64,000 nt of DNA from the NCBI RefSeq assembly GCF_000378985.1, contig NZ_KB905370.1, positions 1,579,830 to 1,643,829 of the forward strand, given 5' to 3'. The translations under genes and the position numbers were made by a program. This stretch comes from Ensifer sp. BR816 (GTDB lineage Bacteria; Pseudomonadota; Alphaproteobacteria; Rhizobiales; Rhizobiaceae). The notes under the pieces were generated by a model. It had not been told where the DNA came from. It saw nothing but the letters and a program-made list of their open reading frames with translations, and ran no database searches. Of this stretch, positions 8,561-17,587 are shown one piece after another. The stretch's first letter is position 1; each line of letters begins with the position of its first letter.

Positions 8561-8878
8561 CTATTTCAGATGATCCGGCATCCGGCCGGCGGCGGCCTGG
8601 TCCATCTTCGCCGCCAGCTTGAAGTCGAGTTCCGTCAGTCCGCTGGCGTCATGCGTCGAAAGCGTGACATCGACCTTGTTGTAGACATTGAACCATTCCG
8701 GATGGTGGTTGAGCTTCTCCGCCGCGAGAGCGCATTGCGTCATGAAGCTGAAGGCTTCGGCGAAGTTGCGGAAACGAAACGCCTTCCAGATCGAGGCGCC
8801 GTCCTCGGCGAGAACCCAGCCCTCCATCCTGTGCAGATGTTCGGCGATGGCTTCGGCATCGAGCTTGTCAGGCCTCAT
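8561..8878 (-). CDS. 4a-hydroxytetrahydrobiopterin dehydratase (PCD)
   Basis: 105 residues, the full length of pterin-4a-carbinolamine dehydratases. It dehydrates the 4a-hydroxy pterin produced by aromatic amino-acid hydroxylases so the cofactor can be recycled. The active-site motif is [12 protein letters not shown] (His58, His59, Glu61) with a second conserved His at residue 76 in [14 protein letters not shown]. The start ATG has the usual MxPxKL-type beginning. It is divergent from the phosphatase gene at 8949. No phenylalanine hydroxylase gene is nearby. Confidence 0.93.
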   Translation of the reverse strand: MRPDKLDAEAIAEHLHRMEGWVLAEDGASIWKAFRFRNFAEAFSFMTQCALAAEKLNHHPEWFNVYNKVDVTLSTHDASGLTELDFKLAAKMDQAAAGRMPDHLK

Positions 8879-8948
8879 GCGGTTTTCTCCCTGCCCTTTT
8901 CAGGCTAACCATGCCGAGTGGACGCGCGGTTGCGCCCGTGAAAGCCCA

Positions 8949-9431
8949 ATGGATACCATGAAACCCGTCAGAATTCTCTTCGTTTGTCTCGGCAATATCT
9001 GCCGGTCGCCACTGGCCGAGGGTGTGATGCGTGAGTTGGTCGGCCGCGCCGGCTATCGCCAGTCGGTCTCGGTCGATTCGGCTGGAACCGGCGCATGGCA
9101 TGTCGGCCATCCGCCCGATCGGCGGTCGATCGCGGTTGCCAGAGCCCACGGCATCGACATTAAGGATCTGCGCGGCCGGCAGATCAGCGCCGCCGACTTT
9201 GCCGCCTTCGACCTGATCCTCGGCATGGACCGTTGCAACGTCAGCGAGCTCATGCGCCTCGCTTCGCCGGAAACGGCACACAAGGTGCATCTTTTCATGA
9301 CGCTTGCCACGGGCCGGAACGTCGACGTTCCGGATCCCTATTACGAGACAGCCGATGCCTTCGATGCGCTCTACCAGGGGCTGGAGGAGGGTTGCTCCTC
9401 GCTGCTTGCGAAGCTCGAGCGCCCTTCGTGA
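8949..9431 (+). CDS. Low-molecular-weight protein-tyrosine phosphatase
   Basis: 160 residues if started at MDTMKPVR; a start 9 nt later is equally possible. The P-loop FVCLGNICRSP (Cys13-x5-Arg19) and the general-acid loop VPDPYYE near residue 123 are intact, as in LMW-PTPs. It should dephosphorylate phosphotyrosine in the cytosol; in bacteria such enzymes often act on exopolysaccharide tyrosine kinases, but none is near. The frame is open far upstream, over the antisense of the dehydratase gene, with no similarity there. Its last 61 bases overlap the convergent thpR gene. Confidence 0.92.
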   Translation: MDTMKPVRILFVCLGNICRSPLAEGVMRELVGRAGYRQSVSVDSAGTGAWHVGHPPDRRSIAVARAHGIDIKDLRGRQISAADFAAFDLILGMDRCNVSELMRLASPETAHKVHLFMTLATGRNVDVPDPYYETADAFDALYQGLEEGCSSLLAKLERPS

Positions 9432-9958
9432 AGCGGGAACACCTCTTCCGTCAGGTAGGGCCCGCCACCGACCGAATCGCGCGAAGACAAGAGGACGAAG
9501 CGCGGAACGATAAAGGGCGCGGTCATGAAATTGCCGCGCCCTGACAAATATTCGACGACGTCGTCGACACGTGAAGCGCGTAGTCGCGCCAGCGTCACGT
9601 GCGGCGTGAACTTGCGCGGATCCGGCGGCAGACCGAGGCGCTGGCAGATGCGTTCGATTTCCCCCTGCAGCGCGTACATGTCCGGATTGTTGCTGACGCC
9701 GGCCCAGACCGAGTGCGGCTTCTTCGAGCCGAAAGCGCCGGTGCCCGTCAGTTGCAACTGGAATTCCGGCCGTTCAATCCGGTCGAGCCCGTCGATGATT
9801 TCATTGGCGGTGCGCCAGTCGACGTCGCCGATGAAACGCAGGGTGATGTGGTAGTTCTCCACATCGATCCATCGAGCTCCGGGAAGACCTCCGCGCAGCA
9901 GTGAAAGACTCATTGCTGCATTGCGCGGAATTTCGAGGGCGGTGAATAGTCTCGGCAT
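9371..9958 (-). CDS. thpR: RNA 2',3'-cyclic phosphodiesterase (LigT/ThpR)
   Basis: 195 residues of the 2H phosphoesterase superfamily. Both catalytic HxT motifs are present: HITLRFIGD (His37, Thr39) and HVTLARL (His120, Thr122). The family hydrolyses 2',3'-cyclic phosphate ends of RNA to 2'-phosphates and can join tRNA halves in the reverse sense. The N-terminus MPRLFTALEIP fits other members. The last ~20 codons overlap the 3' end of the phosphatase gene on the other strand; the C-terminal Ser-rich residues there (RSSFASSEEQPSSSPW) look like a poorly constrained extension. Confidence 0.92.
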   Translation of the reverse strand: MPRLFTALEIPRNAAMSLSLLRGGLPGARWIDVENYHITLRFIGDVDWRTANEIIDGLDRIERPEFQLQLTGTGAFGSKKPHSVWAGVSNNPDMYALQGEIERICQRLGLPPDPRKFTPHVTLARLRASRVDDVVEYLSGRGNFMTAPFIVPRFVLLSSRDSVGGGPYLTEEVFPLHEGRSSFASSEEQPSSSPW

Positions 9959-10070
9959 GGCGAGCTCCCCGAATCTCTTGCAGATGTCTTAGCGAATCAC
10001 GCATCAACTCTGCACGCAACTATTATTTGGCGGGTTCAGAAACTAACGTCCGCTTAATTGTGGATGTTTG

Positions 10071-10712
10071 TCACTCTCCTTTCTGAAGCGACCGGACAAA
10101 TTGCTCGGCCGTTGGGAGAAAGCGCTCCACCATAATGGCGATGCCATCGCTGTTCGGGTGCATGCCATCTTCGAGTTGCAGCTCCGCCCGGGTCACGACG
10201 CCGTCGAGGAAGAAAGGGTAGAAGGCGAGGCTGTGTTCCCTCGCAAGGTCGGAATAGATCGAATTGAATCGCGCCGCGTAATCGGCACCCATATTGGGTG
10301 GGGCCATCATCCCGGCGAGCAGCACGGCGACACCCCGTTCCTTGAGCCGCACGATCATCGCTTCCAGGTTGTTGCGGGTTTCTTCCGGCGGAATACCGCG
10401 CAGCGCATCATTGGCGCCGAGTTCGAGGATCACGCCCTTCGTCCCGTCCGGCACCGACCAGTCTATGCGGGCGCGGCCGCCCGATGTCGTATCGCCCGAC
10501 ACGCCCGCATTGGCGACCGTGATATCGAAGCCCTTGTCCTTGAGCGCCTTTTCGAGGCGGGCCGGGAAGGCATCCTCCGGCGGAAGCTGATAGCCGGCCA
10601 TCAGGCTGTCGCCGAAAGCGACGAAACTCAGGCTTTCGGCGCGGGCCGTCGCCGATAACGCGATTGTCATTGCCAGGCAGAAGAAAAAGGGCAGAAAATC
10701 TTTCAATCGCAT
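10071..10712 (-). CDS. tesA: SGNH/GDSL arylesterase / thioesterase I (TesA-like)
   Basis: 213 residues with a signal peptide (MRLKDFLPFFFCLAMTIALS, cleaved after ATARA), so it is periplasmic. Family blocks: I FVAFGDSLMAGYQ (nucleophile Ser36), III LELGANDALRG, V GMHPNSDGIA with the catalytic Asp/His. TesA-type enzymes hydrolyse esters and acyl-thioesters. The frame extends far upstream but over the antisense of the ABC gene; the signal peptide sets the start. It is divergent from ybbA-ybbP, an arrangement widely conserved in proteobacteria, and 72 nt separate the two starts. Confidence 0.93.
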   Translation of the reverse strand: MRLKDFLPFFFCLAMTIALSATARAESLSFVAFGDSLMAGYQLPPEDAFPARLEKALKDKGFDITVANAGVSGDTTSGGRARIDWSVPDGTKGVILELGANDALRGIPPEETRNNLEAMIVRLKERGVAVLLAGMMAPPNMGADYAARFNSIYSDLAREHSLAFYPFFLDGVVTRAELQLEDGMHPNSDGIAIMVERFLPTAEQFVRSLQKGE

Positions 10713-10784
10713 GCTTTCGTTCCTAAATCGGCGGGCAATCTTATCGTCATTCCAACTATCTTCTTTCATATAGGGTCGTTCCGC

Positions 10785-11510
10785 GTGGCAAAAACCATCA
10801 TCGAACTTAAAAATGCCGATCTGACCCTCGGCGAGGCGGCGGCCTCGGTGCATGTGCTGAAGGGCGTGAGCCTGACCGTGAACGCCGGCGAATCCGTCGG
10901 CATCGTCGGGCCGTCCGGCTCGGGAAAATCGACCCTCTTGATGGTCATGGCCGGCCTGGAGCAACTCGATCGCGGCGAGATCGTCATCGGCGGCACGGCG
11001 CTGCACCGGATGAACGAGGACGAGATCGCCGATTTCCGCGGCCGCAATATCGGTATCGTCTTCCAGTCCTTTCATCTCATCCCCAACATGACCGCGCTCG
11101 AAAACGTCGCGGTGCCGCTGGAGCTCGCCAATGTTCGCGACGCCTTCGATGTCGCGCGCCGGGAGCTCGTCGCCGTCGGGCTCGGCGAAAGGCTGACGCA
11201 TTATCCGGGCCAGCTTTCCGGCGGCGAGCAGCAGCGCGTGGCGATCGCCCGGGCGCTGGCACCGTCGCCGAAACTGCTGATCGCCGACGAGCCAACCGGC
11301 AATCTCGACGCCGAGACGGGGCGTCAGATCGCCGATCTGCTCTTTGCCGAGCAGCGCGAGCGCGGCATGACGCTCATTCTGGTCACCCATGACGCCGCGC
11401 TCGCCGGGCGCTGCTCCCGGCAGGTGCGGATGCGCTCGGGCGAGATCGTTTCCGGCGCCGAGACAGCGCCGCTCGCCGAACCGCCCCGCCAGGAGGCCGC
11501 ATCCGCATGA
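10785..11510 (+). CDS. ABC transporter ATP-binding protein (YbbA/LolD type)
   Basis: 241 residues, begun at a GTG codon (10785). Walker [10 protein letters not shown] at 42-50, Q-loop FQSFHLIP, signature LSGGEQQRV from 144, Walker B LLIADEPT from 165, and H-loop TLILVTHDA. It belongs to the MacB/LolD group of ATPases that drive FtsX-like permeases. Its stop overlaps the permease start in ATGA (11507-11510), a sign of translational coupling. Likely job: energising extraction or export of a lipid or lipoprotein-like substrate together with the 851-residue permease; the true substrate is unknown. Confidence 0.94.
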   Translation: MAKTIIELKNADLTLGEAAASVHVLKGVSLTVNAGESVGIVGPSGSGKSTLLMVMAGLEQLDRGEIVIGGTALHRMNEDEIADFRGRNIGIVFQSFHLIPNMTALENVAVPLELANVRDAFDVARRELVAVGLGERLTHYPGQLSGGEQQRVAIARALAPSPKLLIADEPTGNLDAETGRQIADLLFAEQRERGMTLILVTHDAALAGRCSRQVRMRSGEIVSGAETAPLAEPPRQEAASA

Positions 11511-14062
11511 GCGTAGCCACGGCCATCCATCGCCTTCGCCCCGTGCTTGCTCTTCGCCTGGCCCTTCGGGAGATGCGCGGCGGTCTCAAGGGCTTCTACA
11601 TCTTTCTCGCCTGCATCGCGCTCGGCACGGCGGCGATCGCCGGCGTCAATTCGCTGTCGCAGTCGATCAGCGCGACGATCGCCTCGCGGGGTCAGGAGAT
11701 CCTTGCCGGCGATATCCGTTTCGAGCTCAACAACCGCATCGCCACCCCCGAGGAGCGCGCCTTTCTCGGCGGCTACGGCGATGTCTCCGCGTCCGCAGGC
11801 TTACGCTCCATGGCGCGCCTCCCGGACGGATCGAACCAGGCGCTGGTGGAATTGAAGGCCGTCGACGGCGCCTATCCGCTTTATGGCGCGCTCGAAAGCG
11901 AGCCGGCGAAGCCACTCGCCGAACTGCTTGCGAAGGACGGCGATGTCTTCGGCGCCGTTGCCGCACCGCTGCTCCTCGAGCGGCTCGGCGTCGCCCCGGG
12001 CGCCGAAATCCTCCTCGGCAACGCGCGGATCCGCGTCAATGCCACGATCATCCGCGAGCCGGATGCGCTGTCCGACGGTTTCGGCTTCGCGCCGCGGCTG
12101 ATGGTATCGGCCGAGGCGCTTGCCGCTTCCGGCCTGGTGCAGACCGGCAGCCTCGTCGAGCACAGCTACAAGATCAGGCTCGCCGATCCGTCGCGCGTCG
12201 CCTCGATTCGGACCGAGGCCGAGACGCGCTTTCCGACCGCCGGCTGGTCGATCCGTACCAGCGGCAATGCCGCCCCGTCGCTCAACGCCAACATCACCCG
12301 CTTCTCGCAGTTCCTGACACTTGTCGGGCTGACGGCGCTGATCGTCGGCGGCGTCGGCGTCGGCAATGCGGTGCGATCCTATCTCGACGGCAAGCGCGGT
12401 GTCATCGCCACCTTCAAATGCCTCGGCGCGCCGGCCTCGCTGGTGGCGACGATCTACCTGGCGCAGATCCTGATGATTGCGGCGATCGGCATCGCCATCG
12501 GCCTCGTCTTCGGCGCCTTGATACCGTTCGTGGCTGCACAGTTCCTGGCCGACGTGCTGCCCGTTTCGACGTCCTTCGAGCTCTATCCGTCGGCGCTCGC
12601 GCTTGCGGCGCTGTTCGGCTTCATGACGGCGCTTGCCTTTGCGGTGCTGCCGCTCGGTCGGGCGCGCCGGGTGCCGGCCACCGCCCTTTTCCGCCAGCAG
12701 GGGTTCGAGCCGGCCGGTCTTCCCGCCTGGCCCTATCTCGCCGGCGCTCTCGTCTGCCTTGCGGCGCTTGCCGGTCTCGCCGTCTGGACGGCCTATGACC
12801 GCTACATCTCGCTGATCTTCCTCGGCGCGATCGCATTCGCCTTCGTCGTCCTGCGCGCCGTGGCCTTCCTCATCGGCTGGCTGGCGCGCCGCAGTCCGCG
12901 CGTCCACTCGCCGGCGCTTCGGCTGGCGATCGGCAACATCCATCGTCCCGGCGCCTTGACGCCGTCGGTGGTCCTGTCGCTCGGCCTCGGCCTCGCGCTA
13001 CTGGTCACCCTCGCGCTGATCGACGGCAATCTGCGACGCGAACTGACCGGCAGCATGTCGGAACGTGCGCCAAACTTCTTCTTCGTCGACATCCAGGGGC
13101 ACGAGATCGACGGCTTCAGGTCGCTGCTCGGCGGGGCCATGCCGAAAGGCAAGATCGTCGAGGTGCCGATGCTGCGCGGCCGCATCGTCGCGCTCAACGG
13201 AGAGGACGTGAACAGGCGCACCGTGCCGCCCGGCGGGCAATGGGTGCTGCGCGGCGACCGCGGCATTACCTATGCGAAGAACAAGCCGGAGAATTCGACG
13301 CTCACCGAAGGCGCCTGGTGGCCCGCGGACTATAGCGGCGAGCCGCTCGTCTCCTTCTCGGCGGAAGAGGCCGGCGAGCTCGGTCTGAAGCTCGGCGATA
13401 CGGTGACCGTCAATGTGCTCGGCCGCAATATCACCGCCCGGATCGCCAATTTCCGCAATGTCGAGTGGGAGTCGCTGTCGATCAATTTCGTCATGGTCTT
13501 CTCGCCCAACACCTTCGCCGGGGCGCCGCATGCCTGGCTGGCGACGATCATCGATCCGGACGCCACGGCTGCGGAAGAGGCGGCGGTGTTGAAATCCGTC
13601 ACCCACGCCTACCCGACAATCACAAGCGTCCGCGTCAAGGACGCGCTCGATATCGTCAACACGCTGCTTGGGCAGCTTGCCACGGCAATCCGTGCCGCCG
13701 CGGCAGTGGCGCTGGTCGCATCGGTGCTGGTTCTCGCCGGCGCGCTTGCGGCCGGAAACCGGGCGCGCATCCATGACGCGGTGGTGCTGAAGACCCTCGG
13801 CGCCACGCGGGGAACGCTGATCCGCGCCTTCAGCTACGAATATTTCATCCTCGGCCTCGCCACCGCCGTTTTCGCGCTCTTGGCCGGCGGTGCTGCGGCC
13901 TGGTTCGTCGTCAGCCGGATCATGACACTGCCCTCGAGTTTCCTGCCCGACGTCGCCGTCGCCACGATCGCCGTCGCCCTTGTCGTGACGGTCGGCATCG
14001 GTCTTGCCGGGACCTGGCGCGTCCTCGGGCAGAAGGCCGCTCCGGTGCTGCGCGAACTGTAG
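11507..14062 (+). CDS. FtsX-like ABC permease (YbbP family)
   Basis: 851 residues, the usual length for YbbP. Layout: one membrane segment near 30-50 (IFLACIALGTAAIAGVNSL), a large periplasmic domain to about 265, three membrane segments of the first FtsX unit, two or three further segments around 410-500, a second periplasmic domain (~515-715), and a final FtsX unit (VALVASVLVLAGALAAGNRA; MTLPSSFLPDVAVATIAVAL). Cytosolic coupling motif RIHDAVVLKTLGATR precedes the last segments. It pairs with the ATPase in front of it and with TesA encoded divergently. Confidence 0.94.
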   Translation: MSVATAIHRLRPVLALRLALREMRGGLKGFYIFLACIALGTAAIAGVNSLSQSISATIASRGQEILAGDIRFELNNRIATPEERAFLGGYGDVSASAGLRSMARLPDGSNQALVELKAVDGAYPLYGALESEPAKPLAELLAKDGDVFGAVAAPLLLERLGVAPGAEILLGNARIRVNATIIREPDALSDGFGFAPRLMVSAEALAASGLVQTGSLVEHSYKIRLADPSRVASIRTEAETRFPTAGWSIRTSGNAAPSLNANITRFSQFLTLVGLTALIVGGVGVGNAVRSYLDGKRGVIATFKCLGAPASLVATIYLAQILMIAAIGIAIGLVFGALIPFVAAQFLADVLPVSTSFELYPSALALAALFGFMTALAFAVLPLGRARRVPATALFRQQGFEPAGLPAWPYLAGALVCLAALAGLAVWTAYDRYISLIFLGAIAFAFVVLRAVAFLIGWLARRSPRVHSPALRLAIGNIHRPGALTPSVVLSLGLGLALLVTLALIDGNLRRELTGSMSERAPNFFFVDIQGHEIDGFRSLLGGAMPKGKIVEVPMLRGRIVALNGEDVNRRTVPPGGQWVLRGDRGITYAKNKPENSTLTEGAWWPADYSGEPLVSFSAEEAGELGLKLGDTVTVNVLGRNITARIANFRNVEWESLSINFVMVFSPNTFAGAPHAWLATIIDPDATAAEEAAVLKSVTHAYPTITSVRVKDALDIVNTLLGQLATAIRAAAAVALVASVLVLAGALAAGNRARIHDAVVLKTLGATRGTLIRAFSYEYFILGLATAVFALLAGGAAAWFVVSRIMTLPSSFLPDVAVATIAVALVVTVGIGLAGTWRVLGQKAAPVLREL

Positions 14063-14186
14063 GGATGGCGATTTTACCGTTAATCACCCGTGTTTGATCG
14101 CCCAAACGCCCGGCTTTGCTCGATTCCGACCGGGTGAGGCCTTGTGCAGCGCGGCTTTCACCATCATATTTATCCACAGGCATGCT

Positions 14187-14277
14187 GGAGCCCCGCAGCG
14201 GCGCCTGGGCGTGCGCTGGCACAGAGAGACCCGCCGCCCGACACCGTAATTCCAACCGGGGCTTAAATGAGGAAACA
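14187..14277 (+). promoter_or_regulatory. Possible structured leader (ybhL-type) before the Bax-inhibitor gene
   Basis: In the ~215-nt region ahead of the gene, gccccg (14190-14195) can pair with cggggc (14257-14262), which lies just before the ribosome site (tgaggaaac) and ATG. A conserved 'ybhL leader' RNA was described upstream of Bax-inhibitor genes in Rhizobiales, so this location is suggestive. I could not match it to the published motif from memory. Confidence 0.3.
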
Positions 14278-15015
14278 ATGGCTGATCTGAGAAACTACCA
14301 AACCCGAATGTCGCCCGCCGGCGCTCAGGCGGGTGCCGTGATCGATGAAGGCCTTCGTGCATACATGCTGAAGGTCTACAACCTGATGGCCCTGGGACTG
14401 GCGATGACCGGCGTTGCAGCTTACGGGACCTATGCGCTTGCCGCCTCCAATCCGGCATTCGCCCAGCTCATCTACGCCTCGCCGCTGAAGTGGGTCGTGA
14501 TGCTGGCACCGCTGGCGCTGGTCTTCTTCATGAGCTTCCGCATCAACTCCATGAGCGTTTCCGCCGCACAGACGACGTTCTGGATCTACGCCGCGCTGAT
14601 GGGCCTTTCGTTGTCCTCGATCTTCCTGGTCTTCACCGGGCAGAGCATCGTGCAGACGTTCTTCGTGACGGCCGCCTCGTTCGGCGCCCTGTCGCTCTAT
14701 GGCTACACGACGAAGAAGGATCTGTCGGGCTTCGGCACGTTCCTGATCATGGGCCTCTTCGGCCTGATCATCGCGTCGATCGTCAACATCTTCCTCGCCT
14801 CGTCGGCACTCGGCTTTGCGATCTCGGTGATCGGCGTACTGGTCTTCGCGGGCCTCACCGCCTACGACACCCAGAAGATCAAGGAAATGTACTTCGAGGC
14901 CGATGACGTCGCGGTCGCCGGCCGCAAGGCCATCATGGGCGCGCTGACGCTCTACCTCGACTTCATCAACCTGTTCATGTTCCTGCTGCAGTTCCTGGGC
15001 AACAAGAACGAGTAG
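14278..15015 (+). CDS. Bax inhibitor-1 family membrane protein (YbhL/YccA-like)
   Basis: 245 residues with about seven membrane segments from residue ~30 (YMLKVYNLMALGLAMTGVAA) to near the C-terminus. The BI-1/UPF0005 hallmarks are present: LTAYDTQKIKEMY and the last segment LYLDFINLFMFLLQFLGN. The bacterial homologue YetJ is a pH-sensitive calcium leak channel; YccA modulates FtsH. The start was set at MADLRNYQTRMS, preceded by a good AGGAAAC ribosome site; the frame is open upstream without similarity. A strong terminator follows. Confidence 0.93.
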   Translation: MADLRNYQTRMSPAGAQAGAVIDEGLRAYMLKVYNLMALGLAMTGVAAYGTYALAASNPAFAQLIYASPLKWVVMLAPLALVFFMSFRINSMSVSAAQTTFWIYAALMGLSLSSIFLVFTGQSIVQTFFVTAASFGALSLYGYTTKKDLSGFGTFLIMGLFGLIIASIVNIFLASSALGFAISVIGVLVFAGLTAYDTQKIKEMYFEADDVAVAGRKAIMGALTLYLDFINLFMFLLQFLGNKNE

Positions 15016-15034
15016 TCAGCTTGAATTGACGAAG

Positions 15035-15058
15035 AAGGCGGCTTCGGCCGCCTTTTTT
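15035..15058 (+). terminator. Rho-independent terminator after the Bax-inhibitor gene
   Basis: Perfect stem aaggcggc / gccgcctt with a ttcg tetraloop, followed by ttttgtt, 19 nt after the stop codon. Confidence 0.9.
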
Positions 15059-15132
15059 GTTGCGCGAAATCTTGATCGGCCCGGCCGCTTCATGCGAATG
15101 CTGCGGCAGTCCCAACCACGAAAAAATCTCCC

Positions 15133-15690
15133 ATGGCCTTCACGCTTCGCGACGCCGTCGCCACCGACCTTCCGGCAATCACCGAGATCTACCGCGAATC
15201 CGTCCTCAACGGTGTCGCGACCTACGAGGTGACGCCGCCCTCCGAGGCGGAGATGGCGCTGCGCTTCTCGACGATCACCGGCAGCGGCTATCCCTATATT
15301 GTCGCCGCGGACGAGCGGGGCAGCGTGCTCGGCTATGCCTATGCCTCGGCTTTCCGCACCCGGACCGCCTATCGGTTCCTGGTGGAGGATTCGATCTACC
15401 TGGCGCCGGAATCACGCGGCCAGGGCATCGGCAGGGCGCTGCTCGAGGAGCTCGTCAGAAGGTGCACGGCGCTTGGTTTCCGCCAGATGGTGGCGGTGAT
15501 CGGCGGCGCCCACCCCTCCTCGATCGCCGTTCATCGCGCCGTCGGCTTCGAGCATCAGGGGACGATGAAGGCAACCGGCCTCAAGCATGGGCGCTGGCTG
15601 GATACCGCGATCATGCAGCTGCCGCTCGGCGAGGGAACGGATACCCTGCCGCCCGAGGGCGCCTATCCGGATACGCTTTACCGGAACTGA
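15133..15690 (+). CDS. GNAT acetyltransferase, phosphinothricin acetyltransferase-like
   Basis: 185 residues. Strong similarity in pattern to the PAT/BAR/YwnH group: RDAVATDLPAITEIYRESVLNGVAT at the start, the acetyl-CoA loop APESRGQGIGRALLEELVRR at about 95, HPSSIAVHRAVGFEHQGTM, and KHGRWLDTAIMQLPL. Relatives N-acetylate phosphinothricin, methionine sulfone or sulfoximine; the natural substrate here is not known. It stands alone, followed by a small intergenic palindrome. Confidence 0.9.
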   Translation: MAFTLRDAVATDLPAITEIYRESVLNGVATYEVTPPSEAEMALRFSTITGSGYPYIVAADERGSVLGYAYASAFRTRTAYRFLVEDSIYLAPESRGQGIGRALLEELVRRCTALGFRQMVAVIGGAHPSSIAVHRAVGFEHQGTMKATGLKHGRWLDTAIMQLPLGEGTDTLPPEGAYPDTLYRN

Positions 15691-15752
15691 TTGCCCCTCT
15701 CCTCAGGTCAAACCCGAGGAAGAAGGTGCCGGCAGGCGGAGGAGGGGCAAAT
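15691..15752. repeat. Intergenic palindromic repeat (C-rich type)
   Basis: The outer arms gcccctctcctc and gaggaggggc and the phrase aggtcaaacccgagg resemble 40545-40640 (ctcgggttaaacacgagg, gaggagaggggc). These are rhizobial-type intergenic palindromes filling the gap between the GNAT gene and the convergent DUF2794 gene. Confidence 0.6.
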
Positions 15753-15760
15753 TCCAAAGC

Positions 15761-16165
15761 TCACGTCTCGACGAGCTTCAGCACTTTGTCGAAGACTTTA
15801 AGGACCTGAGCCAGCTCGTGGCCGCGCTTCAGGATCGTGCCGTGGGCGTTCAGCACGCTGTAGGCACCCTGCTTGGCGGCGAGCTTAGGGTTCTTCTCGA
15901 TGCGGTAGAGCGGGACTTCCCCGGCACGCTTGAACACCGAGAACACGGCACGGTCCTTCAAATGGTCGATCGCGTAGTCGCGCCATTCGCCCTCGCCGAC
16001 CATGCGGCCGTAGAGTCTCAGGACGAGGTCCAGCTCACGACGGTGGAAGGTGACGGGCGGGGGATTCTTGGCTTGTTTGTATTCGTGAAAATCGACGACC
16101 ACATTCGATGTGGTCTGGCCCTGGTGACTCGCTTCGCCCTCCGGAAAATCCGACTGATCGGTCAT
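15761..16165 (-). CDS. DUF2794 family protein
   Basis: 134 residues from MTDQSDFPEGEASHQG; an upstream ATG at 16198 would add 11 residues. The conserved block is VVVDFHEYKQAKNPPPVTFH followed by RRELDLVLRLYGRMV, WRDYAIDHLKDRAVFSVFKR, YRIEKNPKLAAKQGAYSV and GTILKRGHELAQVLKVFD. The family is confined mostly to alphaproteobacteria and has no assigned function. No signal peptide or membrane segment. Confidence 0.88.
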   Translation of the reverse strand: MTDQSDFPEGEASHQGQTTSNVVVDFHEYKQAKNPPPVTFHRRELDLVLRLYGRMVGEGEWRDYAIDHLKDRAVFSVFKRAGEVPLYRIEKNPKLAAKQGAYSVLNAHGTILKRGHELAQVLKVFDKVLKLVET

Positions 16166-16643
16166 CGGCAATTCGGCCTTCTGATGTGACAGGACCATGA
16201 CAGTGTGCCTGACGAGAGACGAAATGCAAGCCGGAAGCTGTTGGTAAAGGCTGGCAATTCTTGCCCTTGCCGCAATTCAGTCAAATCGCCGCCCCAATTC
16301 ACCGCAAAACTCCGTCGCGCTGCCGGACAGAGTCGTTGCCACCGTATGTCCGGACAGGTCGTCATGCTGCGGGAGGTTTCCGAACGCGGACATGGCCGGT
16401 TCGGTCCGGTAACTTCGAACCCTCAGCCCCAGCCCCTCGATGCTGCCGGGCCGAACCATCCCTCCGCTCGAAATTCCGAGCGTCGCGGTCTCCTTCGCGC
16501 CTGCCCCTCATCCGGCCTGCCGGCCACCTTCTCCTACAGCGCCGCGCGTCTTATCAGACGCGCAAAGGTCGCTGTAGCACTTTGAAAGGGCCCCATCGGC
16601 TTAACTTCCCCCGCGAGCGAACTCCGCCGCCCTTGCAGCGCGG
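16166..16643. other. Gene-free stretch with a dispersed repeat
   Basis: About 480 bases between DUF2794 and the DUF1223 gene. It contains a mosaic palindrome at 16534-16587 and, just before it, a fragment (cctgcccctcatccggcctg) like the C-rich repeats. No coding sequence is supported. Confidence 0.6.
16534..16587. repeat. Dispersed mosaic palindrome, short form
   Basis: Reads ctacagcgccgcgcgtct, a short loop, agacgcgcaaaggtcgctgtag, then cactttgaaa. The arms cgcgtct/agacgcg and ctacagcg/cgctgtag pair. Same family as 1878, 35519, 53518, 57551 and 61303. Confidence 0.85.
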
Positions 16644-17417
16644 CTAAAGCTTGCCCTGCGGGCCGGCGAGAAGGGTTGCAGCGCCGATGATCGGACCGGG
16701 CGTTTCCGCGTCCTTCATCGATTGCAGCAGGATCGCGCAACCGCTGTTGCCGCGCCCCTCGATCAGCACCGAAGCGGGCAGCGTGAACTGGGCGGGCTTG
16801 CCGTCCCACATGCCGATGGTCTGGATATCCTTGACCGCGTGCCAATAGGCGATCTCTTTGCCTTTGTTTTCGCCCCTTTCGACTTTGACCTCCCTGGCCC
16901 GGTCGAAATAAACGACGACGACATTCGCCTTGCCCTCGCCGGCGCCGACCTTGATGGAGATTTCGTCGCCACCCATCGAGGCATCGACCGGCACCGCGAG
17001 CCCGCCACCGCTCGCCCCCATCGTCGCCAGGCGGGTCTTGATCGCCTCGAGGTTGGAGCCGTTCACGTGGTCGCGACCGTTCAGAACCACCTGCGGCGTG
17101 TAGACGCCGCTGCGGCCGAGCATCCGGGCATAGGCATATTGCCGCTCTGTGTTTTCCTTGGTCGCCAGCGTGTCGGCCCAGCCGAGATAGTTCCAATAGT
17201 CGACGTGATAGGAGAGAGCCACGACGTCACCCTCGTCGACCAGCTTCTTCAGGGCGGCGTCGGCCGGCGGGCAGGAGGAACAGCCCTGGCTGGTGAACAG
17301 CTCGACAACCCCCTTGATCGCCCGGTCCTTGTCCGCCGCCGCCGTGCCGCCGATGACGCCGAGAAACCCCATCGTCAGGGCCAGGCGGCGGATCATTGGC
17401 GTTGAGGCGCGTGTCAT
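16644..17417 (-). CDS. DUF1223 secreted protein, thioredoxin-like
   Basis: 257 residues from MTRASTPMIRRLALTMGFLG, a signal peptide ending near GTAAA. The DUF1223 signature VVELFTSQGCSSCPPADAAL includes a CxxC pair in a thioredoxin-like fold, followed by ALSYHVDYWNYLGWADTLA and RQYAYARMLGRSGVYTPQVV with NGRDHVNGS. Function is unknown; a periplasmic redox role is an inference from the CSSC motif. It lies downstream of acnA on the same strand but a terminator separates them. Confidence 0.9.
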   Translation of the reverse strand: MTRASTPMIRRLALTMGFLGVIGGTAAADKDRAIKGVVELFTSQGCSSCPPADAALKKLVDEGDVVALSYHVDYWNYLGWADTLATKENTERQYAYARMLGRSGVYTPQVVLNGRDHVNGSNLEAIKTRLATMGASGGGLAVPVDASMGGDEISIKVGAGEGKANVVVVYFDRAREVKVERGENKGKEIAYWHAVKDIQTIGMWDGKPAQFTLPASVLIEGRGNSGCAILLQSMKDAETPGPIIGAATLLAGPQGKL

Positions 17418-17587
17418 GGCTTCACTTGCGTTTGTCGGGCGGGCGTCTTCATCAGGGGAATACATTACATACGACGGCCCGGTTTCAACAGAAAGTCACG
17501 TTGGAGTGACCTGTCGCCAAATTCGGAAAACCGGCGGATAGGCGCGCCTGACGAAGCGAAAGCCCATTCCACCGGAAGGGCTGGCAA

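Noticed and set aside
16205-16585. 126-codon plus-strand frame
   Set aside because: It runs through a dispersed palindrome and has no recognisable domain.
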